This document shows positions 8,934-18,049 of a DNA stretch of 64,000 nucleotides, one piece after another (within the stretch, counting starts at the first letter, position 1; each line of letters opens with the position of its first letter). Below the pieces are notes generated by a model, which saw only the letters and a program-made list of their open reading frames with translations, had not been told where the DNA came from and made no database searches. The position numbers and the translations under genes were made by a program. Source of the stretch: an uncultured Lachnospiraceae bacterium. Its GTDB lineage: Bacteria; Bacillota; Clostridia; Lachnospirales; Lachnospiraceae. The stretch is taken from NCBI GenBank assembly GCA_934317845.1, contig CAKRES010000002.1:124001-188000 (forward strand), given 5' to 3'.

Positions 8934-9476
8934 ATGGAATTAATGAAAGGACGCCCGGCTGATACGACGAATCGTCTGCCGCGGGAAGTACATGTATACG
9001 ATGTTTTAGATGAGATTGGACTTACTTACTATCGTACAGATCACGCTCCTGTAGACCATATGGAGGACTGCTACGAGATTGATGCTGTGCTTGAGGCAAC
9101 GATCTGTAAGAATCTGTTTTTATGCAACCGGCAAAAAACACAGTATTATTTGTTGATGATGCCGGGGGACAAGGTGTTTAAAACGAAGGAGCTGTCCAAT
9201 CAGATCCACAGTGCAAGACTTTCTTTTGCTTCGGCAGAGGATATGGAGCAGCTTCTGGATATTCAGCCCGGCGCAGTCAGTGTGATGGGGTTAATGAATG
9301 ACGAGGAAAACAAAGTGCAGCTTTTAGTGGATGAGGATGTGCTGAAAGGGGAATATCTTGGATGCCACCCATGTGTCAGTACCTCCAGTCTGAAGCTGAA
9401 AACGGAGGATGTGTTTGGATCGTTTTTAAAAGCGGTCGGACATGATAAGATCGTGGTGACGTTAAAAGGTGAATGA
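8934..9476 (+). CDS. YbaK/ProX-type aminoacyl-tRNA deacylase
   Basis: A 180-residue member of the YbaK/EbsC/ProX editing family, which hydrolyses mischarged aminoacyl-tRNA (for ProX-type members, Ala-tRNA-Pro) in trans. Typical segments are YYRTDHAPVDHMED, CKNLFLCNRQKTQYYLLMMP with the family lysine, LSFASAEDMEQLL, PGAVSVMGLMND and GCHPCVSTSSLK. GGAGG at 8920-8924 precedes ATG 8934; ATG 8943 is a weaker alternative. It stands alone after the repeat array and ends before a terminator. Substrate specificity is inferred. Confidence 0.88.
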   Translation: MELMKGRPADTTNRLPREVHVYDVLDEIGLTYYRTDHAPVDHMEDCYEIDAVLEATICKNLFLCNRQKTQYYLLMMPGDKVFKTKELSNQIHSARLSFASAEDMEQLLDIQPGAVSVMGLMNDEENKVQLLVDEDVLKGEYLGCHPCVSTSSLKLKTEDVFGSFLKAVGHDKIVVTLKGE

Positions 9477-9533
9477 AATATCGTGCTTGAAATATAAATC
9501 TGGTCCCAGTGTCAGATCACTACACCAAAAGGT

Positions 9534-9562
9534 ACGCACGGTGGTGTGCGTTATATTTTCTT
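9534..9562 (+). terminator. Terminator after the deacylase gene
   Basis: ACGCAC (9534-9539) pairs with GTGCGT (9546-9551), followed by a T-rich run. It overlaps the 3' end of the convergent agrC-1. Confidence 0.6.
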
Positions 9563-10864
9563 TTGTACCTGAATAGGGATAGCGATCGTAACCTCATAAT
9601 ATTCTTTGGCATCCGTTTTGTAGATGCCGTGGTTTTTGGTCACGATTGCTTCAATATTCTGCAATCCATAGCCGTGATCAAAATTCGGTTCATAGGCAGT
9701 GCGATTGTCTGGATCGGACTGGTAGGAATTGGTCGTGTGAATGGAGAATACACGGTGTTCGTGGGTGTATATTTCCAATGTAACCCTTCGCAAAAGACAG
9801 CCGCTTTTCACACACGCATTCAGACAGTTGTCAAGCAGATTTCCAAGAATGATACACAGCTCGTAATCATTGAGCGGGATCAATCCGGTCTCCACATGAA
9901 TGTCATAGTCGAAGGTGATCTGGTTTTCCTTTGCAACGTTCAGGAAATTGCTGACAAAGGAATCAATGACGAGATTGCCCGTGTTGATCTTGACATAGCA
10001 CTGTTCCATATCTTTTTGTGCATATTGAAGGTAGGAGTTTAAGGAATCATAATCCTGCTGATCCAGGTACTGCTGGATCGTAAAGTAATGCTTTTTGGTA
10101 TCATGAAGTACCTTGCGGTTAGTTTTATAAGCGCTTCCCAGCTGGATATATTTGTTTTGCTGATATTCTATCTGCTGCTTCATATAGCACAGTTCATGCT
10201 CCTGTTCCGATGCTTTGATCGAATAGCTGATCAGGACAAAATTAACGACATTAAGCAGGATCAGGCAGATCAGCACAGCATAAAAATAATTTTGCAAAGA
10301 AGGATGCTGTAAATCTACCAGAAGATCAAATGGGCTCGCTGCCATGATCAGCAGGGAAACAAGCGGCGTGGATAAAAACATGATGTGGTAACGGATGGGG
10401 TGGGTAAAAGAAATCCTTCGGTGAAAAATGCAGAAGACCAGACATAAAAAGAAGGTTACTACTTTGGAACCCAGCTCCATATAGGTGGCGATCAGACTGC
10501 TTGCATGGGAAAGAATATCCGGGTAAAGTCCATTGATCAAAATGGAAAACAAAAATTCTCCCAGACAGGCAAACAACTGGAAAATAAAAGAAACAAGCAG
10601 TCGTATAAAAAAGGTTGCCTCATATAACAAGGTCAATAGGAACGTGCTAAAAAGGCTTATAAACAATGTGAATAAAAAGGCCGCCTGTCCGGAGAAAGGA
10701 CAAAATTTTGTGTTGAGCAGTAAGCTGCACTCCATAACAAGATAACAGGCGGCAAGTACGGGGTTTGAAACTCCGGCCTTTTTCCTTTCAAATACCTGAT
10801 GAAAAAAAGCAAGAAGAATAAAAATATCAAAGAGAAAAACAATTGCGGTAAAGATGTGTTCCAT
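9551..10864 (-). CDS. agrC: AgrC-type sensor histidine kinase, system 1
   Basis: A 437-residue receptor kinase for a cyclic autoinducing peptide. About six membrane segments fill residues 1-205. A linker leads to the dimerisation/phospho-acceptor stretch (LHDTKKHYFTIQQYLD) and a GHKL ATPase with N-box GNLLDNCLNAC and G-box GYGLQNIEAI. It is the last gene of the leftward agrB-agrA-agrC operon. The ribosome site GGAGG lies just before the start at 10864. The ligand is inferred from the adjacent agrB and agrD. Confidence 0.9.
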   Translation of the reverse strand: MEHIFTAIVFLFDIFILLAFFHQVFERKKAGVSNPVLAACYLVMECSLLLNTKFCPFSGQAAFLFTLFISLFSTFLLTLLYEATFFIRLLVSFIFQLFACLGEFLFSILINGLYPDILSHASSLIATYMELGSKVVTFFLCLVFCIFHRRISFTHPIRYHIMFLSTPLVSLLIMAASPFDLLVDLQHPSLQNYFYAVLICLILLNVVNFVLISYSIKASEQEHELCYMKQQIEYQQNKYIQLGSAYKTNRKVLHDTKKHYFTIQQYLDQQDYDSLNSYLQYAQKDMEQCYVKINTGNLVIDSFVSNFLNVAKENQITFDYDIHVETGLIPLNDYELCIILGNLLDNCLNACVKSGCLLRRVTLEIYTHEHRVFSIHTTNSYQSDPDNRTAYEPNFDHGYGLQNIEAIVTKNHGIYKTDAKEYYEVTIAIPIQVQKKI

Positions 10865-10875
10865 AAGTCCTCCAT

Positions 10876-11610
10876 TTAAGATAATTGATTGATCTGGTTC
10901 AAATACCGTTCTTTTAATGCCTTTTCAAAATTACGGCTCATTTTCAACCGGGTTCCGTTGTCCAGATAAATGCAGTGGTTTTCAAAATAATGAATGTGAA
11001 GCAGATTCACGATACTGTTTCGGAAGCACGGCATAAAATTAAGATGTCGGAGCTGTTTTGTCCAATCGGACAGCATACCCTTTGCACAGATGTCGTGATC
11101 AGCAAAATAGAACTGTAACATTTCTCGTTTACTGTCTGCAATTTCTATATAATAAATATCTTTTAAGAAAACAGGCCATTCCCTGTTGTCATTTCCAATA
11201 ATAGTATAGTATTGCTCATTGACCTCTATTTCCTCCATGATCTGATCCATGAGCGAAGAAATAGCCGGAAAAGAGATCGGTTTTACCAGATAGTGAAATG
11301 GATGAACCTGAAAGCTGTCTTTCATGTATTCCGGGTAGCTGCTGATAAACACAATGATAACATTACGGTTGATCGTGCTGCGTATTTTTTTAGCCAGCTG
11401 AATTCCGTTCATATGCGGAAGCTCCACATCTAAAAATAAAACCTGATATTGATTGGAGTTTTGATAATTTTTAAGAAGTTCCAATGGATCGGTAAAGGTC
11501 TGGATGGAAAATTCCGCATTTGCCTGAATGGAATAGCGTGTCAAATGCTCCTTTACCTCTTTGGATTCTGCTATTGTATCGTCGCAGATTGCCATATGAA
11601 AATAGATCAT
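10876..11610 (-). CDS. agrA: AgrA-type LytTR response regulator, system 1
   Basis: A 244-residue response regulator. The receiver has the acidic pocket AICDD, the phospho-acceptor Asp in LFLDVELPHMNG and the conserved Lys in YLVKPIS. The C-terminal LytTR DNA-binding domain covers about residues 140-240 (IYYIEIADSKREM to FRNSIVNLLHIHYF). It is predicted to bind the paired direct repeats between agrB and agrD. It overlaps the agrB stop by 4 bp, showing translational coupling. Confidence 0.92.
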   Translation of the reverse strand: MIYFHMAICDDTIAESKEVKEHLTRYSIQANAEFSIQTFTDPLELLKNYQNSNQYQVLFLDVELPHMNGIQLAKKIRSTINRNVIIVFISSYPEYMKDSFQVHPFHYLVKPISFPAISSLMDQIMEEIEVNEQYYTIIGNDNREWPVFLKDIYYIEIADSKREMLQFYFADHDICAKGMLSDWTKQLRHLNFMPCFRNSIVNLLHIHYFENHCIYLDNGTRLKMSRNFEKALKERYLNQINQLS

Positions 11611-12197
11611 TTATGTTGTACCCCTTTCTGAATCAGTTCGATATATTGATTTCCTGCGATCACAAGGCAGGAAAGTGTAAGTAAAAATAAGCTTTTTTTG
11701 TTATTAAGATAGTAAAAAAAGAAAAACAGGAGCAGCATCAGGCTGCTGATCATCAAGCAGCATTTTTTGAGCTTCTTTTTGGAAGAAGGTGAAAGCGGAT
11801 GTTTTCGTGTGTCTACCGGTGCCAATCCATTGATGGACAAAAGGCAGAGCAGAAAGACCACAGAAAAATACTTTCTATTCATAAAAACCGGATCATATCT
11901 TACAAGCAGCAGACTGATGCATGCATAGCCATAAGAAAGCAGCGTGCATAACGTTCTGGTAGGAGCATGTGCTCCTCCTGCACATTTTTTTAATGGAACA
12001 AATGTAATAAGAAAGAGCAAGGCATAAGGAAATGCTCCGATCATTATGCCAAATAAGAGTAAAAAAAGAGAAAACATCACAAAGCCTATGACAGAATCAA
12101 AACAGAATTCATATGCTTTCTCCTGATCAGCAGGTATCACGTTGTTTTGTACGAAAAAATGAGTCAGCTTACGGCTGAGAAATAGTGATAGATTCAT
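11607..12197 (-). CDS. agrB: AgrB-type peptide-processing membrane protease, system 1
   Basis: A 196-residue membrane cysteine protease that trims the C-terminal tail of AgrD and helps close the (thio)lactone ring. The catalytic pair is visible in KKCAGGAHAPTRTLC: His and Cys seven residues apart, the same spacing as His77/Cys84 in Staphylococcus aureus AgrB. Several hydrophobic segments follow. AGGAGG stands before ATG. It is the first gene of the leftward operon; its promoter region overlaps that of agrD. Confidence 0.93.
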   Translation of the reverse strand: MNLSLFLSRKLTHFFVQNNVIPADQEKAYEFCFDSVIGFVMFSLFLLLFGIMIGAFPYALLFLITFVPLKKCAGGAHAPTRTLCTLLSYGYACISLLLVRYDPVFMNRKYFSVVFLLCLLSINGLAPVDTRKHPLSPSSKKKLKKCCLMISSLMLLLFFFFYYLNNKKSLFLLTLSCLVIAGNQYIELIQKGVQHK

Positions 12198-12226
12198 AAC
12201 GCCTCCTAAAAAACAATCACATCCTT

Positions 12227-12294
12227 ATTATAACAGATTGCGAAAAGAGAATGAGAAAAAAGGGACAAAGTGTAAAAAAAGGGGATAAAAGGTA
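12227..12294 (-). promoter_or_regulatory. Predicted AgrA-regulated promoter of agrBAC-1
   Basis: Read leftward there are two direct repeats 20 bp apart (ACCTTTTATCCCC in 12280-12294, ACACTTTGTCCCT in 12260-12274). A perfect TATAAT (12227-12232) begins 42 bp after the start of the second repeat. Same geometry as the agrD side. Confidence 0.65.
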
Positions 12295-12301
12295 AAAAAA
12301 A

Positions 12302-12370
12302 TGCATTTCATCCCGAATATTTACCTTTCGTCCCCTTTTTGCTCTATTGGGTAAAAAAATATGGTATGGT
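12302..12370 (+). promoter_or_regulatory. Predicted AgrA-regulated promoter of agrD-1 and the protease
   Basis: Direct repeats TTTCATCCC and TTTCGTCCC lie 20 bp apart (from 12302 and 12322). A -10-like TATGGT (12365-12370) begins 43 bp after the second repeat start, with no good -35. Paired repeats replacing the -35 are typical of LytTR-activated promoters. The left and right control elements together form a large imperfect inverted repeat centred on TGCA at 12302-12305. Confidence 0.65.
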
Positions 12371-12416
12371 TTTAGTGTGAGTTGAAATGATTAATTGAGG
12401 GAGAAAGGAGGTCACT

Positions 12417-12578
12417 ATGAGAGAATGGATGAAAAACTTTTTGCTGAAACATGGAGCCATGTTATGCAGTGCAGCAATCGTTATTACCAGTGTTGCAGTA
12501 AATAGCTGCAGAATGTTCTGGTATGAACCGGAAGAGCCGGAAGGATTGCGTGAGCTGCTGGACAAGAGTGAGGAGTAG
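12417..12578 (+). CDS. agrD: AgrD-type cyclic autoinducer propeptide, system 1
   Basis: A 53-residue propeptide. It has an amphipathic N-terminus (MREWMKNFLLKHGAMLC), then the core NSCRMFW and an acidic tail YEPEEPEGLRELLDKSEE. Aligning the tail proline with that of S. aureus AgrD places AgrB cleavage after Trp and gives a five-residue Cys thiolactone ring CRMFW. AAGGAGG precedes the ATG. It is divergent from agrBAC and just upstream of the protease gene. Confidence 0.88.
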   Translation: MREWMKNFLLKHGAMLCSAAIVITSVAVNSCRMFWYEPEEPEGLRELLDKSEE

Positions 12579-12615
12579 ATGCAAGTATGATGAGAGAAAG
12601 GAACAGGTGAGTAAC

Positions 12616-15600
12616 ATGAGGAGAAGTCGGTTAACAAGGGCATTGGCTTATTTATTGGTGTTGGTACTACTGCCAATAGGCACCGTAGGAACTGGAAATG
12701 CGCAGCAGTTAGAACAAAAAGTGTTTACAGATGAGCAAAAAAGTTATGAGATTGTAGTAGAAAAAACACAATCATGGGACGATAAATATACTGCAAATGT
12801 TGCTGTGAAGAATACAGGAAAACAGGAAATAAAAAACTGGGTAATTCGTGGTACAGTGGATGGAACGATTTCTAATATCTGGAATGCAGAACAGCTCAGT
12901 AAAGATGAGAACCAAACAGTTATCAGTTACAAAAATTATAACCGGAGTATTCCAGTGGGAGAACAGATTGAATTTGGAATGCAGGTAGAGGGAGGTACAT
13001 TTGATCATATAGAGCAGCTTACATTGTCGGAAGAAAAGCAAGATGTAACAGAGCAGTGTGAAGTATCTTTTCAGTTGAAAAATAATTGGGAAAAACATGC
13101 GATTCTGGAAGCAACATTACATAATACAGGAGATTCTATTATCCGGGATTGGAAAGTATTATTTTCGTTGAAGGGAACAATTTCCAATATCTGGAACGCA
13201 GATGTTTTAGCCGATAAAGAGGGACAATATGTCATTGGAAGTAAAAATTACAATGCTCAGATTCTGCCAAAGAAAACAGTTACTTTTGGGTTTGAAATCG
13301 TTTTAAAAGAGGATGATTCAAGTTTTATGCCGGAAAATTCTTCTGTTTATGCGGTGGTTGATACGGATAAGGCAGAGGATGCAAAGAAAGGCATTGACTG
13401 GTATAAATCCATGATCCACGCAGAAGATGATGTAGTCTTAAAAGCAAGAGATAATGTAAAAGATACTGTAAAGGTAGCAATGTTGGATTCTGGTGTTGAT
13501 TTCACACAGACGATTAATGTGGAGGAACGACAGGATTTTACTGATTGTGATTCAGAAGAAGAGAATCCATTGTGGGATGATTTAACTGGACATGGAACCG
13601 GTGTTGCAGGTCTTATTGTATCTGACAAGGAAAAAGCAGAGGAGGATACAGAGGAGGAAGAAACTACGGAAGAAGACGTATCTGATGATATTAGTATCAG
13701 ATATATGACAAAACTTGACGAGATAGAAGGAGAAGAGATCGAGGCGGAACCGGAGGATTTACAGGAAGAAGTAGAAGAGGATGACGATGACGATGATATC
13801 GAGTTACCGTTTGATGATGCAAAAGAGACGACAGAGGAAGATGATACGACAGAGGATGCGGAGCAGGAGGAGAATCCATATGCGATAAATGACCAATATG
13901 GTGAGATCGAGGGATTAAATAAGAATATTGAATTATATTCCGGACGGGTATTGGATGAAAACAACGAAGCTCCTATCAGCCGTGTGATCGAAGGTATCAA
14001 ATGGGCGATGGAAAAGAAAGTTCACATCCTTCATATTAGCTGGGGAACAAACGAGGATAATGAGCAGCTGCATCAGATCATTAAACAGGCCTATAAGCAG
14101 GGAATGCTGATCATTGCACCAGCGGGAAATGAAGGAAGTGTCATGTATCCTGCCAAATATAAAGAGGTGGTAGCGGTTAATTCTGTAAATAGTCAGGGTT
14201 ATCAGGCAGAAAATGCAGCATCCGGTGAAGCGGTGGAGCTTGCTGCACCGGGAGAGGATGTGACAGTCTACACTTCTTTTGGTATATTGGAAAAACAATC
14301 CGGAACCAGCTATGCAGCCCCACAGGTAACGTCACTGGCTGCAATTTTATGGCAGCAGGACATTACGAAAAGTAATAAGTTTATCAGACAGCTGATGGAT
14401 GTTGCAGCCTCCCCATTGGGAGAGAAGAACCGATACGGATACGGGTTGGTAAATTATAAAAAGGCAGTAGAAACCTACCATGACTTTGAATCGACATATC
14501 AGGAATGTAATGATCTGGATCAAAATGAAGGATTGTTACTGCTAAAAGATAAGCAGACAGACGGTGTGGAAATAGTCAATGTATTGCCGGAGGGCTATGT
14601 GAAGGGCTTATGGAGTCAACATGATAAAATTATAAGTAAGGGGATGAGTGATAATTTAAAAAAGGGATTGGCGTGGCCGGATGAGTCCGGATCTAAATTA
14701 AAGGGAAAAAGCAAACATCCTAATTACCACGGTGGCAGTGATAGTGTTTCGGCGTATTTATGGCTCATGGAAAAGGGAAAAGAATACTGGAATACCGGAA
14801 AATGGAATTGGGATACCGATAAAGAAAGAGAAAAGAATCTGAAACAGTCATTGAATAGGTGCTATGTTACAAAGGAGGGGGCGGTTGTAGATTTTGGAAC
14901 AAGCAGTGATGCCATTGATCAGAGTCTTGCTGCTAAGACTATTTATGCGATTGGTAAGGATAGCGATAATAAACAGGTTCAAAAGGCCTCTGCACAATTC
15001 GTGATGGGGATGGCGATGCATACTCTTGGAGATCTTTTTTCCCATAAATCCTATGGCTTAAAGGAGAAAACAAACGAATATACGAAATTAAAAGATTTTC
15101 CGAAAGTGTATACCAATATTATGCATGGAGTGAAGCTGCAGGATGTAAGCGATGATAAAAAAGCAGAGGTGCTTAGAGCCACTATTAAAACTCCTACTTA
15201 TTTTGACAATCGTGCGGATTGTCCGAAAATTGCGGTAGAAAGATATCGATACACAGCCAAATTATATGAAAATATTTTAAAGAAAGTAGTCAGAAAGAGT
15301 AAAAAACGTAAGTTTATGCCGTCAGCCCAAGATTATATTAGTGCGAACCCGCCAATGGTAAAAAAGAACAAAAAGCTGGAAACACGAAAGGCAGTATTAA
15401 AGAATTGTTTTGGAATTAAAGGTCTTGCAAAACAGCTGGTAGCAAATGGATTGAAAGAAACTTCTGCCACCAAACAGATCACAAAACGACTTGATAATCT
15501 GGATTTAAAAAGATTATTAAAACAATTCCATAAATGGGAATACTTTAAGTTTGAATTTGCAGATGATGTTAAGGTGTCAGATATCAAGGTATATAAAGTC

Positions 15601-16956
15601 AAAGGTACATCTGTAGGCAGTGCAATTATACCGGAAAAAGTATCCAATAAGGAGAAGTATGCATTTATTGGAAATGTCGATCAAGAATATGTTGTTTCAG
15701 TAAAAGCAGAAAAAAACAATGAAACAGTATATGCAATGCGAAGCTTTCATAAAAAGGGTGCTTGTAAATCTCGTTCATCGATGAATTATATTACTGTTAA
15801 GAACGTGTACTCTGGTGTGAAGTATAACACCAAGGATGTTACAACGAATGCACCGAAATGTAATGAAAGAACGTTGTTTGGAAGTAAGAAGATTACATTT
15901 GAGGAAGATGATTATCAAAAAAAATTCAAATATTGCGGTGTGGTAAAGGACGCTAAAACAAAGGAGACATTGGCGGATGCTGTAATTCAGTTGAAATATA
16001 AAGGGAAAGATAAAAAATTCAAAAAAGAGGTGAAAACGAATAAAAAGGGTGCATATATTTTTGAGAAAAAGGACGCCTTATATCCTGGCGAATATGAGAT
16101 GGTTGTTTATAAGGAGGGGTATAAAAAGGAATCGGGTGAAATAACGGTTTATAATCAGAAAGATCCTAATGCTGAAAAAAATGGTAAAATACTTTATCTG
16201 CAAAAGAAGAAAGATGGAAAAAAAGGAAAAGCGTCAGGATGTATTAAAGATGCCAAAAACGGTAAGCGTGTTGGTGGGTTACAGTTGAATCTTAGGAAAG
16301 GATTTGGGGTTTATGATTCGGAGGTTATAGCAACGGTTCCGGTAAAGGAGGATGGTACATATGATACATCAGATTTAGAAAGTGGATATTATACGGTTGA
16401 AATTGTGGATAATCGGGAGGTAGATGAAAATGAACGGTATCTGAAAGGATATATGGAAATTCAAATAATAGATGATCAAGCATTAAAGAATCAGGACGGG
16501 GTAGTAACGACAGCATTAGATAAGGATCAGATCAGAATTGTATTGACATGGGGAGCTTCTCCTTCTGATCTCGATTCACATCTGCTAGGTATGACTCAGG
16601 ATGGTGTAAGAGAGCATGTATCCTATAGAAGAAAGGTGATAACGAATGATAACGGGGACGATGAAATGGTGCTGGATGTGGATGACAGAGATGGCTATGG
16701 TCCGGAGACCATAACAATATATAATCCTTCGGATGATGATTACCATTTTTATGTATATAATTATTCTCATAAAAATAGTAAACAGTTAATGGAATCTGGG
16801 GCAGTTGTACAGATTTACAAAGGAGGATTAAATATTCCGTGGCAGACATTTTATGTTCCACAGGGAGAAGGATATTTTTGGGATGTATTCAGTTATGATG
16901 CGGAAGATGATATACTGACAATATATGATGAAATAACTTCCGAAGAACCGGACTAA
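12616..16956 (+). CDS. Large secreted multidomain subtilisin-like (S8) protease
   Basis: 1446 residues with a signal peptide (cleavage near 29). Two CBM2-like beta modules cover about 42-128 and 140-225; both contain I-x-N-I-W-N-A and a YKNYN/SKNYN turn. The subtilase domain has Asp291 (MLDSGVD), His326 (GHGTGVAG), Asn505 (PAGNEG) and Ser565 (SGTSYAAPQ). A very acidic insert of about 100 residues (about 340-440) splits it between His and Asn. Further on, H802-TLGDLFS-H810 resembles zinc-phospholipase-like folds. Two carboxypeptidase-regulatory-like repeats and a C-terminal beta domain with TWGASPSDLDSHLLG complete the protein. ATG 12616 is set by AGGTG at 12605-12609. No LPxTG anchor is seen. 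It lies 37 bp after agrD, so it is probably pheromone-controlled. Confidence 0.9.
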   Translation: MRRSRLTRALAYLLVLVLLPIGTVGTGNAQQLEQKVFTDEQKSYEIVVEKTQSWDDKYTANVAVKNTGKQEIKNWVIRGTVDGTISNIWNAEQLSKDENQTVISYKNYNRSIPVGEQIEFGMQVEGGTFDHIEQLTLSEEKQDVTEQCEVSFQLKNNWEKHAILEATLHNTGDSIIRDWKVLFSLKGTISNIWNADVLADKEGQYVIGSKNYNAQILPKKTVTFGFEIVLKEDDSSFMPENSSVYAVVDTDKAEDAKKGIDWYKSMIHAEDDVVLKARDNVKDTVKVAMLDSGVDFTQTINVEERQDFTDCDSEEENPLWDDLTGHGTGVAGLIVSDKEKAEEDTEEEETTEEDVSDDISIRYMTKLDEIEGEEIEAEPEDLQEEVEEDDDDDDIELPFDDAKETTEEDDTTEDAEQEENPYAINDQYGEIEGLNKNIELYSGRVLDENNEAPISRVIEGIKWAMEKKVHILHISWGTNEDNEQLHQIIKQAYKQGMLIIAPAGNEGSVMYPAKYKEVVAVNSVNSQGYQAENAASGEAVELAAPGEDVTVYTSFGILEKQSGTSYAAPQVTSLAAILWQQDITKSNKFIRQLMDVAASPLGEKNRYGYGLVNYKKAVETYHDFESTYQECNDLDQNEGLLLLKDKQTDGVEIVNVLPEGYVKGLWSQHDKIISKGMSDNLKKGLAWPDESGSKLKGKSKHPNYHGGSDSVSAYLWLMEKGKEYWNTGKWNWDTDKEREKNLKQSLNRCYVTKEGAVVDFGTSSDAIDQSLAAKTIYAIGKDSDNKQVQKASAQFVMGMAMHTLGDLFSHKSYGLKEKTNEYTKLKDFPKVYTNIMHGVKLQDVSDDKKAEVLRATIKTPTYFDNRADCPKIAVERYRYTAKLYENILKKVVRKSKKRKFMPSAQDYISANPPMVKKNKKLETRKAVLKNCFGIKGLAKQLVANGLKETSATKQITKRLDNLDLKRLLKQFHKWEYFKFEFADDVKVSDIKVYKVKGTSVGSAIIPEKVSNKEKYAFIGNVDQEYVVSVKAEKNNETVYAMRSFHKKGACKSRSSMNYITVKNVYSGVKYNTKDVTTNAPKCNERTLFGSKKITFEEDDYQKKFKYCGVVKDAKTKETLADAVIQLKYKGKDKKFKKEVKTNKKGAYIFEKKDALYPGEYEMVVYKEGYKKESGEITVYNQKDPNAEKNGKILYLQKKKDGKKGKASGCIKDAKNGKRVGGLQLNLRKGFGVYDSEVIATVPVKEDGTYDTSDLESGYYTVEIVDNREVDENERYLKGYMEIQIIDDQALKNQDGVVTTALDKDQIRIVLTWGASPSDLDSHLLGMTQDGVREHVSYRRKVITNDNGDDEMVLDVDDRDGYGPETITIYNPSDDDYHFYVYNYSHKNSKQLMESGAVVQIYKGGLNIPWQTFYVPQGEGYFWDVFSYDAEDDILTIYDEITSEEPD

Positions 16957-16973
16957 GAGAATGGAGTAGATCT

Positions 16974-18035
16974 ATGAAAAAAATAAAACAAATTGCGTTG
17001 ATTGTAATGTCGTTATGTCTGATCCTGAATCTTTTTCTTCCTATGACAGCAGCGAAAACTCTCCCATTATCCGGAGGAGGCACCGATGGGGTTGCTGCAT
17101 GGACGTTTGATCCGCAAACGAAAACGATGACATACAGTGGAAGCGGAAAAGTATGTTGTTGTGAAGTAAAAAAATGGTGGAATCAGACGGAACATGTGAT
17201 CATTGAAGAAGGAATTTCAGAAATAGCGAAATATGCCTTTGGAGGGGATGAGGCTTCTGATTTCCCGGAGTATTATAAGAATTTGAAAGATGTTTCGTTG
17301 CCTAGTACGTTGAAAAAAATAGGAGACTATGCGTTTGAAAAATGTTATTATTTAACTCATATTGAGTTGAATGAAGGACTAGAATACATAGGAGACTATG
17401 CATTTTATGGTACACGTATAGAAGAAGTAGAGATACCAGGATCTGTAACGGAAATAGGGGAATCAGCGTTTGAAAATTGGTCAGGTATAGAGGCGAAAAT
17501 GACAAAAATAAATTTACATGATGGACTGCAGAAAATTGGGAAAAGTGCCTTTGCATTTCAAAAAATTGAAATATGTGAAATCCCAGATTCAGTAACCCAA
17601 ATAGGAAGTGCGGCAATCATAGGTTGTAAGAAATTGCGTAAAATTCGGTTGCCTCGAAATTTATCGGTATTAGAGTCCGAAATGTTTTGCAGTTGTAAAA
17701 AATTACGTACCATTGTCTTGCCGGACAGTTTGACTAAGATAAAAGCAGATGTTTTTTATGAAACAGGGATTACATCACTTACCATTCCTCCTAATGTAGA
17801 AGAATTAGGGAGCAAGCTGTATCTAAAAGATGGAATGTTCTATGGCTGCAAAAAACTGACCAAAGTGAATATCAAAACAAAGAAGCTTAAGAAGGTTTAT
17901 AAGAAAACATTTATTGACACCCCGAAAAAAGTAGTATTTGTTGTTCCAAAAGGATACAAGAAGAAGTATACCAAAATGTTGCGGAAAGGAGGGCTAGATA
18001 AAAAGATTAAGATAAAAGAGTCAAAAAAGTGGTAA
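16974..18035 (+). CDS. Secreted BspA-type LRR protein, subfamily A copy 1
   Basis: 353 residues: signal peptide (KQIALIVMSLCLILNLFLP, cleavage near TAA/AKT), a short N-terminal domain with AWTFDPQTKTMTYSGSG and a CCC cluster, then about eight LRR_5 repeats of the type L-x-x-I-x-L-x-x-x-L-x-x-I-G-x-x-A-F. A lysine-rich C-terminus (KKVVFVVPKGYKKKYTKML) ends it. Such proteins usually act in surface adhesion or binding; the ligand is unknown. Starts 17 bp after the protease. Nearly identical N- and C-termini occur in the copies at 18050 and 24200. Confidence 0.88.
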   Translation: MKKIKQIALIVMSLCLILNLFLPMTAAKTLPLSGGGTDGVAAWTFDPQTKTMTYSGSGKVCCCEVKKWWNQTEHVIIEEGISEIAKYAFGGDEASDFPEYYKNLKDVSLPSTLKKIGDYAFEKCYYLTHIELNEGLEYIGDYAFYGTRIEEVEIPGSVTEIGESAFENWSGIEAKMTKINLHDGLQKIGKSAFAFQKIEICEIPDSVTQIGSAAIIGCKKLRKIRLPRNLSVLESEMFCSCKKLRTIVLPDSLTKIKADVFYETGITSLTIPPNVEELGSKLYLKDGMFYGCKKLTKVNIKTKKLKKVYKKTFIDTPKKVVFVVPKGYKKKYTKMLRKGGLDKKIKIKESKKW

Positions 18036-18049
18036 GGAAAGGGGCAATT

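Noticed and set aside
9509..10042. 177-residue open frame antisense to agrC-1
   Set aside because: Shadow of the kinase domain, no ribosome site, overlaps the deacylase terminator.
13347..14000. 217-residue open frame antisense to the protease
   Set aside because: Ser-rich product is the complement of the Asp/Glu-rich insert; no start signals.
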